Positions 20,701-30,410 of a DNA stretch of 64,000 nt are shown here, piece after piece. A program made the position numbers and the translations under genes. Within the stretch, counting starts at the first letter, position 1. The number at the start of each line of letters is the position of its first letter. The notes beneath the pieces are model-generated. The model worked only from the letters and a program-made list of their open reading frames with translations. It had not been told where the DNA came from and did not search any database. Source of the DNA: Adiantum capillus-veneris (Eukaryota; Streptophyta; Polypodiopsida; Polypodiales; Pteridaceae). The stretch lies in contig CM043968.1 in the NCBI GenBank assembly GCA_014529385.2, positions 10,177,648 through 10,241,647 on the forward strand, given 5' to 3'.

Positions 20701-22032
20701 TTACCTCTGCCACCTCTTCTTACCATCTTCTAAATCTTGGCTTCTTTTTCTCTCAAACCTTGAACTGTGAGCTTCATCTTCATCACCTTGTGGATTCTTT
20801 GACTTGTCCTCACTGATGTTCTTTAAGCGATCTTGAATCAACTGATTCAATTGATCTTTTTTGAAAGCCTGATTCTCTATGATAATGTCGTTGACACCTT
20901 TGACTTCAAGAAACTGTGTGTTGAGCCTATCTTTTGTGCTCTGCGACAAGATCTGCTTCTTTTTCGGAGATCTCGTTGGGGATTCTTGCTTTCGTTCCCT
21001 TGTTGTCACTGTCTGAACTTTGCTTTTGGCTGGTTTCTTCTTCTTTTCCATGTAGAGCTTTACTAGCCAGTCCTTCACTAAATGACCAATGGCACATTGG
21101 TTGCAATATGTCGCTATCTCAACATGTGCACCCTTTGGACAAGGCAACTCTCCATAATACTGTCGATAATGGTTTCCTGTGGTATCTAGATACAGATATG
21201 ACCTCTTCTTTGCATGCATGAACCTATAGATTACGATTGACTTAGGTGTATCCACTGGCTTTGTCTCTTTATCCTCCATCGTCTTGTCCTTGAGAAGCTG
21301 AAAATAGCTTCCATTATTGCTTGCATACAAGATCAAATCACTATCCACGCTTTCTAGCATTCATAATGCTAATTCTTCCATCAGCATATGGTCTTTGACG
21401 TGGGGCTTCTGTATAGCCTTAGGGCTATGTTCCCGAGTTGATTTTGGCGAGGTTTGTACCGAGGGTGAAGATCGAACCGAATCTTTGTTTTCCGTTTCCC
21501 TGGATGGTGCTTTTGGATGGGGTCCAAGTATGTGACTTACAGGTTGCCCACAAATGCTAAACTCGTCCATATTTTTCACATCGGCTATTTCATAGTGCCT
21601 ATCGTATTTGTTGACCACAATGACATCTCGACCTGACCTTCATTTGGCATTGTGAATTTCCGGTGGTCTCTTCTCCGGCTCGGCATCTTCCAATGCTTCT
21701 TGAAATTCCACTTAGGCTCCTGAAAAGGACACTGCTTCTTGTAGAACTGGACTTCTTAATCCCACTCTTGAAGAGATAGAGTCTCTTTGTTGAGTTTGAA
21801 CTCCCCCCCTCTGAGAGGGTTCCATATCTGATGTTGGCATCTGTTTAATGCCTAATGATATGACTTGTTGTGCTCTGTTAAGTAGCTCTTAAGACCGAGC
21901 TAGTTCTTTTTGAAGTTGTGCTATCTTCATAGCTGGTACTTCTGACGTATTCCCTGTTTGTGAAATTTGGTGTGTTTGTGCTTTGTCTTGTGCTAGTGCG
22001 GTGCATGAGACTTGTGCTATGTCTTTCCATGC

Positions 22033-22977
22033 TGTTGACCGCTGGGTCAACAACACAACATAACTCAAGTTTCGTACCAAAGTCTTATATTTTGCGAGTT
22101 ATGAAATGCTGCGGATTATGGATATAAACGTCATTTGTAATGAGTAGTTATTCTAGTTTCAAAAGCCGGGGTGCAATGGCACTTCCAGATTGTAAATACA
22201 AAGCCATTTGACCCTTTCAACCCCATTTTTGGTTAAACCTAAGGTAGCCTTAGTATATAAGGTACCTAGGTCATTTTTAAAAGAGGACTTTTATCATAAT
22301 CAAACTTTAGCGCTGTCGTCTACTGTGTGTGAGAGAGAAAGAGAGTGAGCGTGAGCTTCATCCTCTCGCTACGCCCCGCTCGCTCAACACATTGGAGATC
22401 CGACTGCACCATTGCGGTAGTCTCAAGGAGAGCTACGCGACAACGCCAAGCATTCCACGCGAGACGAAGCGCACACGCCGACGCATCTACGAGCTAATTG
22501 TGGTCATAAGTGTATCAAACGATGTTTGTTTTCTGCGTGCTAGTAGTCTATAGAATCGTGGCGACATAAGCTACGCATAGGTATTCATAAATTTCAGTTT
22601 TGGGCACTTTCAAAATTCGGCTCTGTCATCCTACGCGTTTTCCGCAGATGGGTTTTGAGTGTAGAAGCTTAGGGACAGGTGTATCCTAGTGAAGGGATGG
22701 TGTTCCTTAAGTTTCGTACGAATCTGGCATGATTAGGTGAGTTACCTTCCGCATGTGTGTATGTGGCTAGGTGGTGTAGTTGAGAGCAGTGAGGTTCTTG
22801 ATTGTGGTTTAGTTGGCCTTCCTGAGTGTTGTATGTGTAGGATGGTCTCAGCTTGACAAGCTTAAGAGATTTCCTCCGTGTGCCTATCGTGTCATCTGTG
22901 TCCTCGATTGACATTATGTTGATCTAGATAGTGTTTGCATGCACTTCATGGGTGTGTGAGTCGCTTCCCGTCCAACA
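22033..22977 (+). repeat. Solo LTR C with target duplication CATGC
   Basis: 945 bp starting TGTTGACCGCTGGGTCAACA and ending CGTCCAACA, related to LTRs A and B but in the opposite orientation to NA. It is flanked by perfect 5-bp duplications CATGC (22028-22032 and 22978-22982). Layout matches LTR B: a TATA box, a GAGAGAGAAAGAGAGTGAG stretch, a CATCCTACGCGTTTTC half palindrome and an ATTGACATTAT stretch near the end. The interior was presumably lost by LTR-LTR recombination. Confidence 0.93.
22253..22261 (+). promoter_or_regulatory. TATA-like box of LTR C
   Basis: GTATATAAG, about 70 bp upstream of a GA-rich stretch, in the same position as in LTR B. Confidence 0.5.
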
Positions 22978-23603
22978 CATGCTATGCCTCGTGTTGTGCC
23001 ACTCATTTGTGCATTGACACTTATAGTTGTTAACTCTTCTAGTTGCATATCAAGAGGTAAAGCCATGACTAGATGATAAACATTACCACCTTCATATTTG
23101 TAGTCTTCCCCTCTTGATCCAAATATTTCAGCTGCAAAATGTTGGTTACTCTCTGCAGGAACTTCATGATTTGTGGAAGCTTTGTAGTAGCGACCGTCCT
23201 CATCTACATAGAGGGTACCAATTTGCCGTTTTTCATCTTGTGCTTTGTACAGAAAACTACTTGGAGGATATGTGTAGATATCTGTAAGTTGATCTTTGTT
23301 CAAAATTTCTATCTCATTGTCGATGTATTTTCTGTGCCTCATGTAAATTGATCCCAGACAGTCTTCCATGAAATCTGGATGTGGGTGTAGTACATTCTTC
23401 GCTGTTTCAACTTCCACATATTGAGATGTCTGAGTTTCCTCTGTATCTTTCTTTGTCTTGATGTACAAATTCCGATTGACATCCTCATAGCATGGCAGTC
23501 CTTTGTAGTGGCCAATCAGATAGATCCAAATTTGCTCTCTTGTAATTTCTGTGGATGTACTTGAAGCTTCCTCTCGGCTGGTCTGATTCCTTTGAGAAGC
23601 CAT

Positions 23604-24377
23604 TGCTATTGTCTTGACTCCCTTGTTGTACCTGTTCAGTGATAGCTCTAATTGCTTGCCTCAATGCTAATAAAAATTATTAGCACCCTTGTGTCGAACT
23701 TTTTTTCTTGAGGTCTTTCATCTTTTGTGGATGCCTTAATCTCCGAGTTTTCTGAACTGGGATTTGCTTGCACTGCTTGAACTTCTTAGATCCCTTGCTT
23801 GCCAAGGCTGATACTGAATTGTCTGGCTGCTTGCTTTCCCTAGAGATTTTTAGCAGGCCTCGATCTATTGGAAGCACTGTGATAAGTTATGCAACTTACC
23901 ACTATACTGCAACGACTGCTCCCTTCGTAGCGATTCTTGAGTCGAGCTAACCTGTGCTCACTTTAGCACTGCAAAATTCTATTTAGTTGGCAAACTTTTT
24001 CACAATGAATGCACAAATTCTTGATGTACCTTTGACAGCCACACTTGTGCCTTGAGCTTGGAGGTGACTTTCAAGTTCGCTTTTAGCTGAACTAAACTTA
24101 AGCTAGCACAAGAGAATTATGCACAAGTTGTAGTGATTTGCTAGCAAAAATCTTGTGTTAAAGTTCTCCAAAACTTGCGATTGTTGTTGCAAAATCAAGA
24201 GTCCTTGTGTATGGTCTTACTGCTACCAGATTTGTGTATGGATGCTCAAATTTTACACTAGGCCGTAGTTAATTTTTACACCTTTCCGCGGGTGACCAAT
24301 GGTTTTCCCAAAAGATAATTTCAATCTGCCAACTTAGAAGTCTTTAATGGTCAATTAGAAGGCCTAGAGGCCAAAAA
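23604..24377 (-). other. NA leader and flank
   Basis: Upstream of the gag-like start. A 65-codon basic open stretch (23877-23680) may be chance or a lost N-terminal part. From 23880 to 24377 no gene is seen, and no 5' LTR matching LTR B. Confidence 0.45.
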
Positions 24378-25254
24378 AACTTTTCCAATCCAATGCAGTT
24401 TAGAATGGTCAAAATGAGTCCAAATTCAATTTTAAAAGAAGATTTGGGATCTCTGTGACACTGTGAATACCCCTGTATGGTCAAAATTACAGGTGGACCC
24501 TAAAACTGGCTTGAAGACATCCTACGCCAAAAAAAAATTCTGCTCATAATGAAGCAAGATTTGGTTCAAAGGTTCCCCTTGGGTCTAGCAACACAGTGGT
24601 ATGGTCAAAATTTCAAAATAAGCTCCTAGACATCCTACGGGTAGGATGTCTTTTTGCTCAGAATTGAATAAAATTTGGTCCAGAGACTCCACTTGGTGTG
24701 TTGAACCCCTAGGTATCCTCACTTTTTGTTTCTGACACCTCTAGACTGGTCAAATGCTCAAGAATATGTTTCAGAAGATGGATACTCTATCAGCTAATTT
24801 TTCAAGTCAAATGAGCTCCAAATTGGACCAAAATTGACTGGCAGGCTTATAAGATGCTATGAAACACTTTGGTATTGTCAAATGTTGGTCTAGGGTCCAA
24901 AATCATGCAGGATACATCCTACTAGTAGGATGTCTTTTTGTTCAGAATTGAATAAAATTTGAACCCTAGATTCCCCTTGAGTCAAGCAACCCAATGATAT
25001 GCTCATATTTGAATTTGGATGCCAAAAGGGAAAGATTTGGGCCGCATAAGCTTCTGGTGCACTCAGAGGGTAGGATGTCATTTTGCTTAGATTTGGCCAA
25101 AATTTGAACCACAGGTTCCCCTGGAGTCTAACAACACACTGGTATGCTCACAATTTCAATTGGACCTAAAAATCACCTTGAGACATCCTACGCGTAGGAT
25201 GTCTTTTTGCTCAGATTCAACTCAAACTTGCACTGTAGCTTCCCCTTGATGTGA
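24378..25254. repeat. Palindrome-bearing repeat array, second copy
   Basis: Aligned in the same orientation with 622-1141 and 6697-7200. Palindromes lie at 24628-24651 (one mismatch pair), 24912-24935 (core changed to CTAG but still palindromic) and 25181-25204 (perfect 24 bp); decayed or half copies lie near 24514 and 25068. The array ends within CTTCCCCTTGATGTG at about 25254, where element F begins abruptly. Confidence 0.8.
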
Positions 25255-25279
25255 AAGAAAACTAATAGTCCAACAACCA

Positions 25280-26107
25280 ATGAGAGAACCCAAACCAAAT
25301 GAATCCTATGATGGGCCAGAGAACGCCAAGAAAATAGACCTAGCAGAGCCAGGAGAGATCCCTCGAGCTGCTTACATCGCTACAGATTTAAGTCAGGATG
25401 AAGAAGACCTATTAATCAAAACGCTCAAGGAGTTTTGGGATGTATTTGCATGGTCATACAAAGATCTGAAGGGGGTAGATTCTAACATTTGTGACCACTC
25501 TATCCCTCTAAAATCTGATGCAAAACCAAGCAAACAACGTCCGTACACTTACAATGAAATTTTCACCAAAAGAATCAAGGAAGAGATAGACAAACTTATG
25601 GAAGCTGAATTTGTTTATGAGATAGAGCACATTGATTGGGTCTCGCCAATTGTGGTGGTACCTAAGAAAAATGGGAAATTACGAGTGTGTGTGAACCTCA
25701 AAAAAGTAAATGCAACCACAATAAGGGACAATTATCCTCTTCCTATCACCGAACATGTGCTAGAAAGAGTAGCACGCAAACAGGCCTATAGCTTTATTGA
25801 CGAATTCTCTGGTTACAACCAATTGGGGGTTAAACTAGAATATCAATACAAAATAGTGTTTGCAACTAAATGGGGCATATATGCATTTAGGGTGATGCCA
25901 TGTTTGGCTTGACCAATGCTCCAACCATTTTCCAAAGATTAATGACTCATGCATTCAAAAGAATACTTGAGAATATTATTGGATATATACATGGACGACT
26001 TATGTGTCTATTCTCTATTGAGAGGAGACCATATAGATCATCTTAGAAAAGTATTCGAGAAATGAAAAACCTATAGGATTTGCCTCAATCCGGAGAAATG
26101 CGTATTC
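25280..26107 (+). pseudogene. pol: F reverse transcriptase
   Basis: Begins with a segment usual before gypsy RT (FWDVFAWSYKDLKG) and continues through SPIVVVPKKNGKLRVC, VNLKKVNA, YPLPITEHVLERV and SFIDEFSGYNQ. At about 25905 two extra bases break the frame in the expected MPFGLTNAP motif. The rest, including YMDDLCVYS at about 25988, is readable in another frame. It ends in a stretch with a stop near 26064. F is related to E1 RT but clearly a different family. Confidence 0.9.
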
Positions 26108-26872
26108 ATGGTACGACAAGGCAAGATCCTAGGCCACATAGTGTCGGCTAATGGAATTTCCACCGATGAAGATAAAGTAAAGGTGATTATAGAATTGCCA
26201 AAACCAAACATTGCACGAGAGGTGCAATCATTTATGGGACATTGTGGATACTATCGATGTTTCATCTACATGTATGCTGTAATCACAAAGCCCTTGTATA
26301 GTTTGATTACAATATTCATATGGACTGATGAATGTGATGAATCATTCAAGAAATTGAAGGATGCACTAATATCTGCGCCAATTTTGAAAGCAACAGACTA
26401 GTCAAAGATTTTTCATGTACATGTTGATGCTTCGACATTTGTAATAGGATGTATATTAGCACAACCTGGTGAGGGTAACACAAATTTCCCTGTCAGCTAT
26501 GCTAGTAGACAACTCAACAGTGCAGAAAAGAATTATACCACCACTAAATGAGAAGGATTGGGTATGATTTATGCAGTAAAGAAATTTTATCATTACTTAC
26601 TTGCAAACAAGTTCACATTCTTTATGGATCATCAAGCACTTTTGTATTTAGTAAGCAAACCTTGCAATACTGGACGCATTGTAAGATTGTTCATTGTGCT
26701 GCTTGAGTTTGATTTTACGGTAGTAGTGAAGAAAGGTAAAACTCATCAAAGAGCAGATCACCTTTCTACGTTACTACATGGTGAAGAAGCTACTGGTGTA
26801 GATGATCATTTCCCAGATGCATACCTATTTAACATAGAAATGGTGCCAAGATGGTTAGAATAGATCATTCCC
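26108..26872 (+). pseudogene. pol: F RT C-terminus and RNase H
   Basis: GKILGHIVSANGI and SFMGHCGYYRCFI are the RT thumb/connection; FHVHVDASTFVIGCILAQ, SYASRQLNSAEKNYTTTK and FMDHQALLYL are the gypsy RNase H; KTHQRADHLST ends it. In-frame stops at 26399-26401, 26549-26551 and 26861-26863 interrupt it. The first stands where Trp or a similar residue is expected before SK-IFHVH. Confidence 0.9.
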
Positions 26873-27490
26873 TTGTTAACATATGGAATGAATCTTGAAG
26901 AACGACACACGGTGGAAGACGTTAGACAAGCACAAAATTTTACTATGCTTGCTGAAAGGATGTACCATATTGGCAACGATGGAATTCTACGTTTGTGTAT
27001 AGGAACTGATGAATATGATACTTACCTAGAGGAATCACATACACAAGTAGGGGGTTTCCATTGTGGAAATCAAATAACTTATGGACGATTACAAAGACTT
27101 GGAGTGTATTGGTGTGGAATGATAGATTATGTAGAAAACTACATCAAAAAATGCAATTTTTGCACAGCCAATACCATTGTGGATCATGCGACATTATACC
27201 AAGTGACAATAGCACCAGGATATAGTCATGCTATTGTGGAATATTTGGCAGATAGGGAAATACCAGGTGATTGGTCTAAAGCCAGGAAAAAGGCTTTACA
27301 AATTGAAGCAAACAGATATGCTTTAATAAGTGAACAATTGTATAGAAGAGGACCGGATGACCAGCTAAGGCTAGTTGCTCATGCAAATGATTATTTTCCT
27401 TTGTTAGAGCAATCCCATGCAAGCATTGTAGGAGGATATTTTTCCACGGATAGAACGGTTAAACTTGTAATGACAGCAGGAATTTGGTAG
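26873..27490 (+). pseudogene. pol: F integrase: two tandem zinc-binding (H2C2) domains
   Basis: Two units of about 100 residues in series. Each has a helix-rich lead-in, a YHIGNDG or YRRGPDD element, an ESH/QSH with H-x6-H (first) or H-x6-Y (second), and a C-x2-C (CNFC in the first, CDDC just after the end of this span in the second). The usual W-WPTM sequence is interrupted by a TAG at 27488-27490. E1 (51691-51218) has only one such unit. The two F units are very diverged, so the duplication is old, not a sequencing repeat. Why an element would keep two is unknown. Confidence 0.75.
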
Positions 27491-28130
27491 CCAACCATGA
27501 TTCAAGATGCGGGGGAATTTGTGAGAAGATGTGATGATTGTCAGCGCACTAAGGTGCCAATTAAAAGAGATAAAATGCCTTTACAACCCATGATGAGTGC
27601 TAGAGCATTTTCCAAATGGGGATTAGATTTTGTAGGTCCTATTTCTCCACCAGCTTATTGCTCTCACGCACAGAACATCATAGTGGTTAGCGATTATTTG
27701 ACGAAATGGACCAAAGCTAAATCCACGACAAAGGCAGATGCGAGAACCACGGAACAATTCTTGTATGAATATGTGTTTATACGCTATGGCCTACCGATAG
27801 AAATAGTGAGTGATAGAGGGACACATTTTGTAAATGAGGTTATCGTACATCTCTTAAATGAGTTTATGGAAATTCATCGCAAATCTGCACCCTACCATCC
27901 ACAAGCCAATGTTGAAGCAGAAGCAACAAACAAAACATTGTGCACAGTTTTGCCTAAACTCGGTAGAAAAACAAGAACATATTGGGATCAAATGCTACAT
28001 TTAGCATTGTGGGCCTATCGTGTTGCATATAAAATGGCACTTAATGCTACACCCTTCAACATGGTGTATGTTTTAAATGCAATACTTCCCATTGAATTTT
28101 TGATACCAACATTAAGGGTAGCTAAATAGT
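27491..28130 (+). pseudogene. pol: F integrase catalytic core
   Basis: Contains CDDCQRTK (end of the second zinc unit), WGLDFVGPI (first Asp), IVSDRGTHFVNE (second Asp), PYHPQAN and VEAEATNKT (catalytic Glu), and LWAYRVAYK. The DDE residues appear present. TAG ends the frame at 28127-28129. Confidence 0.92.
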
Positions 28131-28582
28131 TGGAATGGATGGGTCATGAACTTTCTGAATGACTAGATGACCTAGAAAAACTAGACGAGTTACGACTGAA
28201 TGCGGTGGCAGCCATTTTTTGCCAAGAAAAGACAACAAAAGAAATTTTTTGACAAGCATGTAAAAAACAAGGGCTTTAAAACAAGGGATTACGTCTTGGT
28301 ATACACCCTTAAACAACATGCAAAGAAACTCAAGAAGAGGGGAATGGGACCCTATTTGATCCATGATATCTCTTCTAATAGAGCAGTGAAATTGTCTACA
28401 CTAGATGGAAAACAAATGCCGAATTGGATTAGCAGGTGTCGCCTTAAAAAATACCATTTACCTCTAATCCCAAAAATGTTGTTTTAATTACATTATGGCA
28501 AAGCCTAAGACAGGAACAACAATGAGTTCGTGAACAAAAGCAACAATAAGTCAAGGAGCGCATTGCAAAATGGAAACAGTTC
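28131..28582 (+). pseudogene. pol: F integrase C-terminal domain
   Basis: FKTRDYVLVYTL, KKLKKRGMGPYLIHDI and KLSTLDGKQMPNWISRCRLK are typical of the DNA-binding, SH3-like end of gypsy integrases. No chromodomain is seen. It ends at a TAA near 28485; about 100 bp follow before the next domain. Confidence 0.82.
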
Positions 28583-29359
28583 TTGCGAACGGTGAACATG
28601 GTCACACCAGCTACAACCAACAAACAACTGGCAAAGGAATATCCTCTTCCAAGCATTCAAACAATTGAAGTGGATACACAAAGTGAAGAGATAACAAAGA
28701 TGATCACAGACCTTATGCCAAAGGACAAGACTAACATAGAAACTTTAGAAGAAAGTTGGTGTAGTCCTTACATTATGGCATATGCAGGTCCAGAAGACGT
28801 GGAAACCTATGCGTTACTTGACACAGATGCAAAACAAAGTGTCATCAGTTTTGAGTTATACCAAAAACTTGGGCCGATGATCCAATTAAAACAAACACAC
28901 AGGTTAAAAGTAGCATCATGTGATGAAGTAACCACCTTGTGGTCTATTATGCTATCACTTATAGTACAAGGACACGTGTACACTCATAAATTTCATGTGA
29001 TGCTGCCCAACAGATCAGCAACGCTGTGTATCCTAGCAGTCCCATGGATAAAGGCCAATAGAGTATTCATTGATTTGGATACAAATGAAGTACTATTTAA
29101 GAATGACAATTTTTCAGAACCATTCTTGTCCTATGATGAGTATGTGTCAATGTGGAGACAGGCGTATGTAAAACCACAACACATACACAACAAAAACCAA
29201 AGTTTTGACAATCATGCAGGGAACCAAAAAAAGTGTGAGTGCAAGCTACATATCTATCTTGGGAACACTTTCATCAAGGTCGTAAATATCAAGTGTGGCT
29301 ATAAAAAAAAGCTTAATTTTGGTAAGAAAAGAGGACAAAGAAGAGACCAAACAACATAG
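28583..29359 (+). pseudogene. F post-integrase retropepsin-like domain
   Basis: A 258-codon open stretch downstream of integrase. It has YALLDTDAKQSVIS with DTDA (28820-28831) where retropepsins have DTGA/DSGA, and CILAVPWIKANRVFIDLDTN with the position and spacing of the retropepsin ILG-x2-W...ID-W/L motif. In gypsy elements the protease normally precedes RT; this one follows integrase. E1 and E2 have a domain in the same place, although with a different SY-x2-W pattern. The Gly to Asp change makes activity doubtful. Confidence 0.6.
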
Positions 29360-29880
29360 GCCGACAAAGCTTCGATCAACAAGCACGTCCAAAAGTAATT
29401 CACCTCAAAATCAGCTGGTATGGCACCCCAAAGCACATAATCAAACCACAAACACAATAGAAAATTGGTTGCCCAAGAAGAACAAGGAGCAATTGCCTAC
29501 CAATGCAAATAAAACACAGGTAAACATAGTAGCCATGCCAAAACCAAAGGCTCAACAATGGCAACAAAGGATACCACAAACACCGGACAAGACTCTCTGC
29601 GACAAAATGGTTATAAAAAAGAAGTGGAAACGTGAAGAGGTTCAATCAGAACATACAACAAATGCTACGGCCATATCAACCTCAGCGGACGACCAAATAA
29701 GCAAACCAAAATCTTGGAAGACCATAAAACAAAGAGCGGTAGAATTACAACTTCTTATCGCCAAGAAAATCAGCCAAAAAAATCAGGTAGCAACAGAAAG
29801 CCTCATCGACGAATGCCAAAAAGCGTATCGTTTGTACCTTCCTCTTGCACCGCATAAAATCTTTGTAATGCATTGATTGT
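29360..29880 (+). pseudogene. F W-P-K region
   Basis: Reads on in a neighbouring frame (from about 29295 to 29876). It is basic, Q/T/N-rich, with VWHPKAH and NWLPKKNK, two W-x-P-K motifs, and a later PKSWKTI that resembles ARSWETF near the end of the E1 equivalent. The AQGYY part is missing. Probably disordered; function unknown. Confidence 0.45.
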
Positions 29881-29924
29881 GCATGCATATAGGGCTACAT
29901 TTCAAAGCTTGCATTAGCACATAA

Positions 29925-30410
29925 TTAACGCCCATGCATAGCACATACCCTTATATCTTGTTGTGACTCTATTCTTTTCCCTTGAAGCATGTTGGATTTT
30001 AATGGTTTGCCTTTGTCAGTAGCCAAGTATCTTTGAGCTGTTGTAGGCTTGACCTCTTTTGCCGCTTGATAGCTTGTTGTGATGACCACCATTGAAGATT
30101 CAGGCTTGTCTGAAAGACTTTTGCCCATTTCTTGGACAAAATTCAGTGTGTACTCCTTTTTTGAGAGTCCACCACCAAGAATTTTTCTTTGATGTGGTTT
30201 GAAGATAGTTGGAGAGTAGATTTTGCAATCCCCATACTTCCAACGTCTACTCTAGGTGAGCGATTTACCTTTATTTGAATTTCATAAAGCTTTGGCTTCC
30301 TAGAAGTACCCACATGCCATATGACATGACATTAGTCATGGCATTGCTATCAATTTCTGTCATAAAATTCAACTTGACTCCGCAATAGTCTTACATGGCA
30401 TGTCAAATTT
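29925..30410 (-). pseudogene. Scrap of an NA-type retropepsin-like domain
   Basis: Minus-strand remnants closely match 20060-19700: EID followed by AMTNVMSYGMW and KEKFLVVDS, with DSNA (30340-30351) at the active-site position and a later SSMVVITTS. Frames are broken. It meets the 3' end of element F tail to tail at about 29.9 kb. Confidence 0.6.

Larger units (their letters stand above)
20701..23603 (-). pseudogene. NA gag-like protein, split by a solo LTR
   Basis: Starts at ATG 23603. It shows four spaced hairpin-like repeats: CYEDVNRNLYIK, TLYVDEDGRYYKA, LILYASNNGSYFQ and SYLYLDTTGNHYRQY, with consensus Y-x-D/S-x2-G-x-Y-Y/F. Near the C terminus is a zinc-knuckle-like CNQCAIGHLVKDW (C-x2-C-x3-H with the last Cys changed to Trp), then a basic tail. 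A solo LTR (22033-22977) interrupts it; without that LTR and one copy of the target duplication the codons on both sides join in frame. Scattered stops occur between 22.0 and 21.4 kb. I do not recognise a known capsid fold; Gag is inferred from position and the knuckle. Confidence 0.5.
16344..23880 (-). mobile_element. NA: LTR element with gag-like and protease-like genes but no pol
   Basis: Read from high to low coordinate: a leader, a gag-like protein (23603-20700) with a degenerate zinc knuckle, a linker, a retropepsin-like domain (about 20060-19780), a region with two W-P-K/QGYY motifs (19436-18900), an untranslated tail, a polypurine tract (17437-17426) and the 3' LTR (17425-16344). No reverse transcriptase, RNase H or integrase motif is seen anywhere in it. 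The matching 5' LTR is absent; the palindrome array lies at 24378 instead. Replication would have to be supplied by another element. A solo LTR sits inside the gag-like gene. The overall reading is inference from the order of parts. Confidence 0.65.
25255..29880 (+). mobile_element. F: truncated Ty3/gypsy element
   Basis: The 5' part (LTR, gag, first protease) is missing. What remains, in order, is the segment before RT, RT, RNase H, two integrase zinc-binding domains, integrase core and C-terminal domain, then a retropepsin-like domain and a W-P-K region. Reading is almost entirely in one frame, broken by single stop codons and one small insertion near 25905. RT before integrase defines Ty3/gypsy. 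No LTR is recognised at either end; the 3' side meets a minus-strand scrap at about 29.9 kb. Confidence 0.88.
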
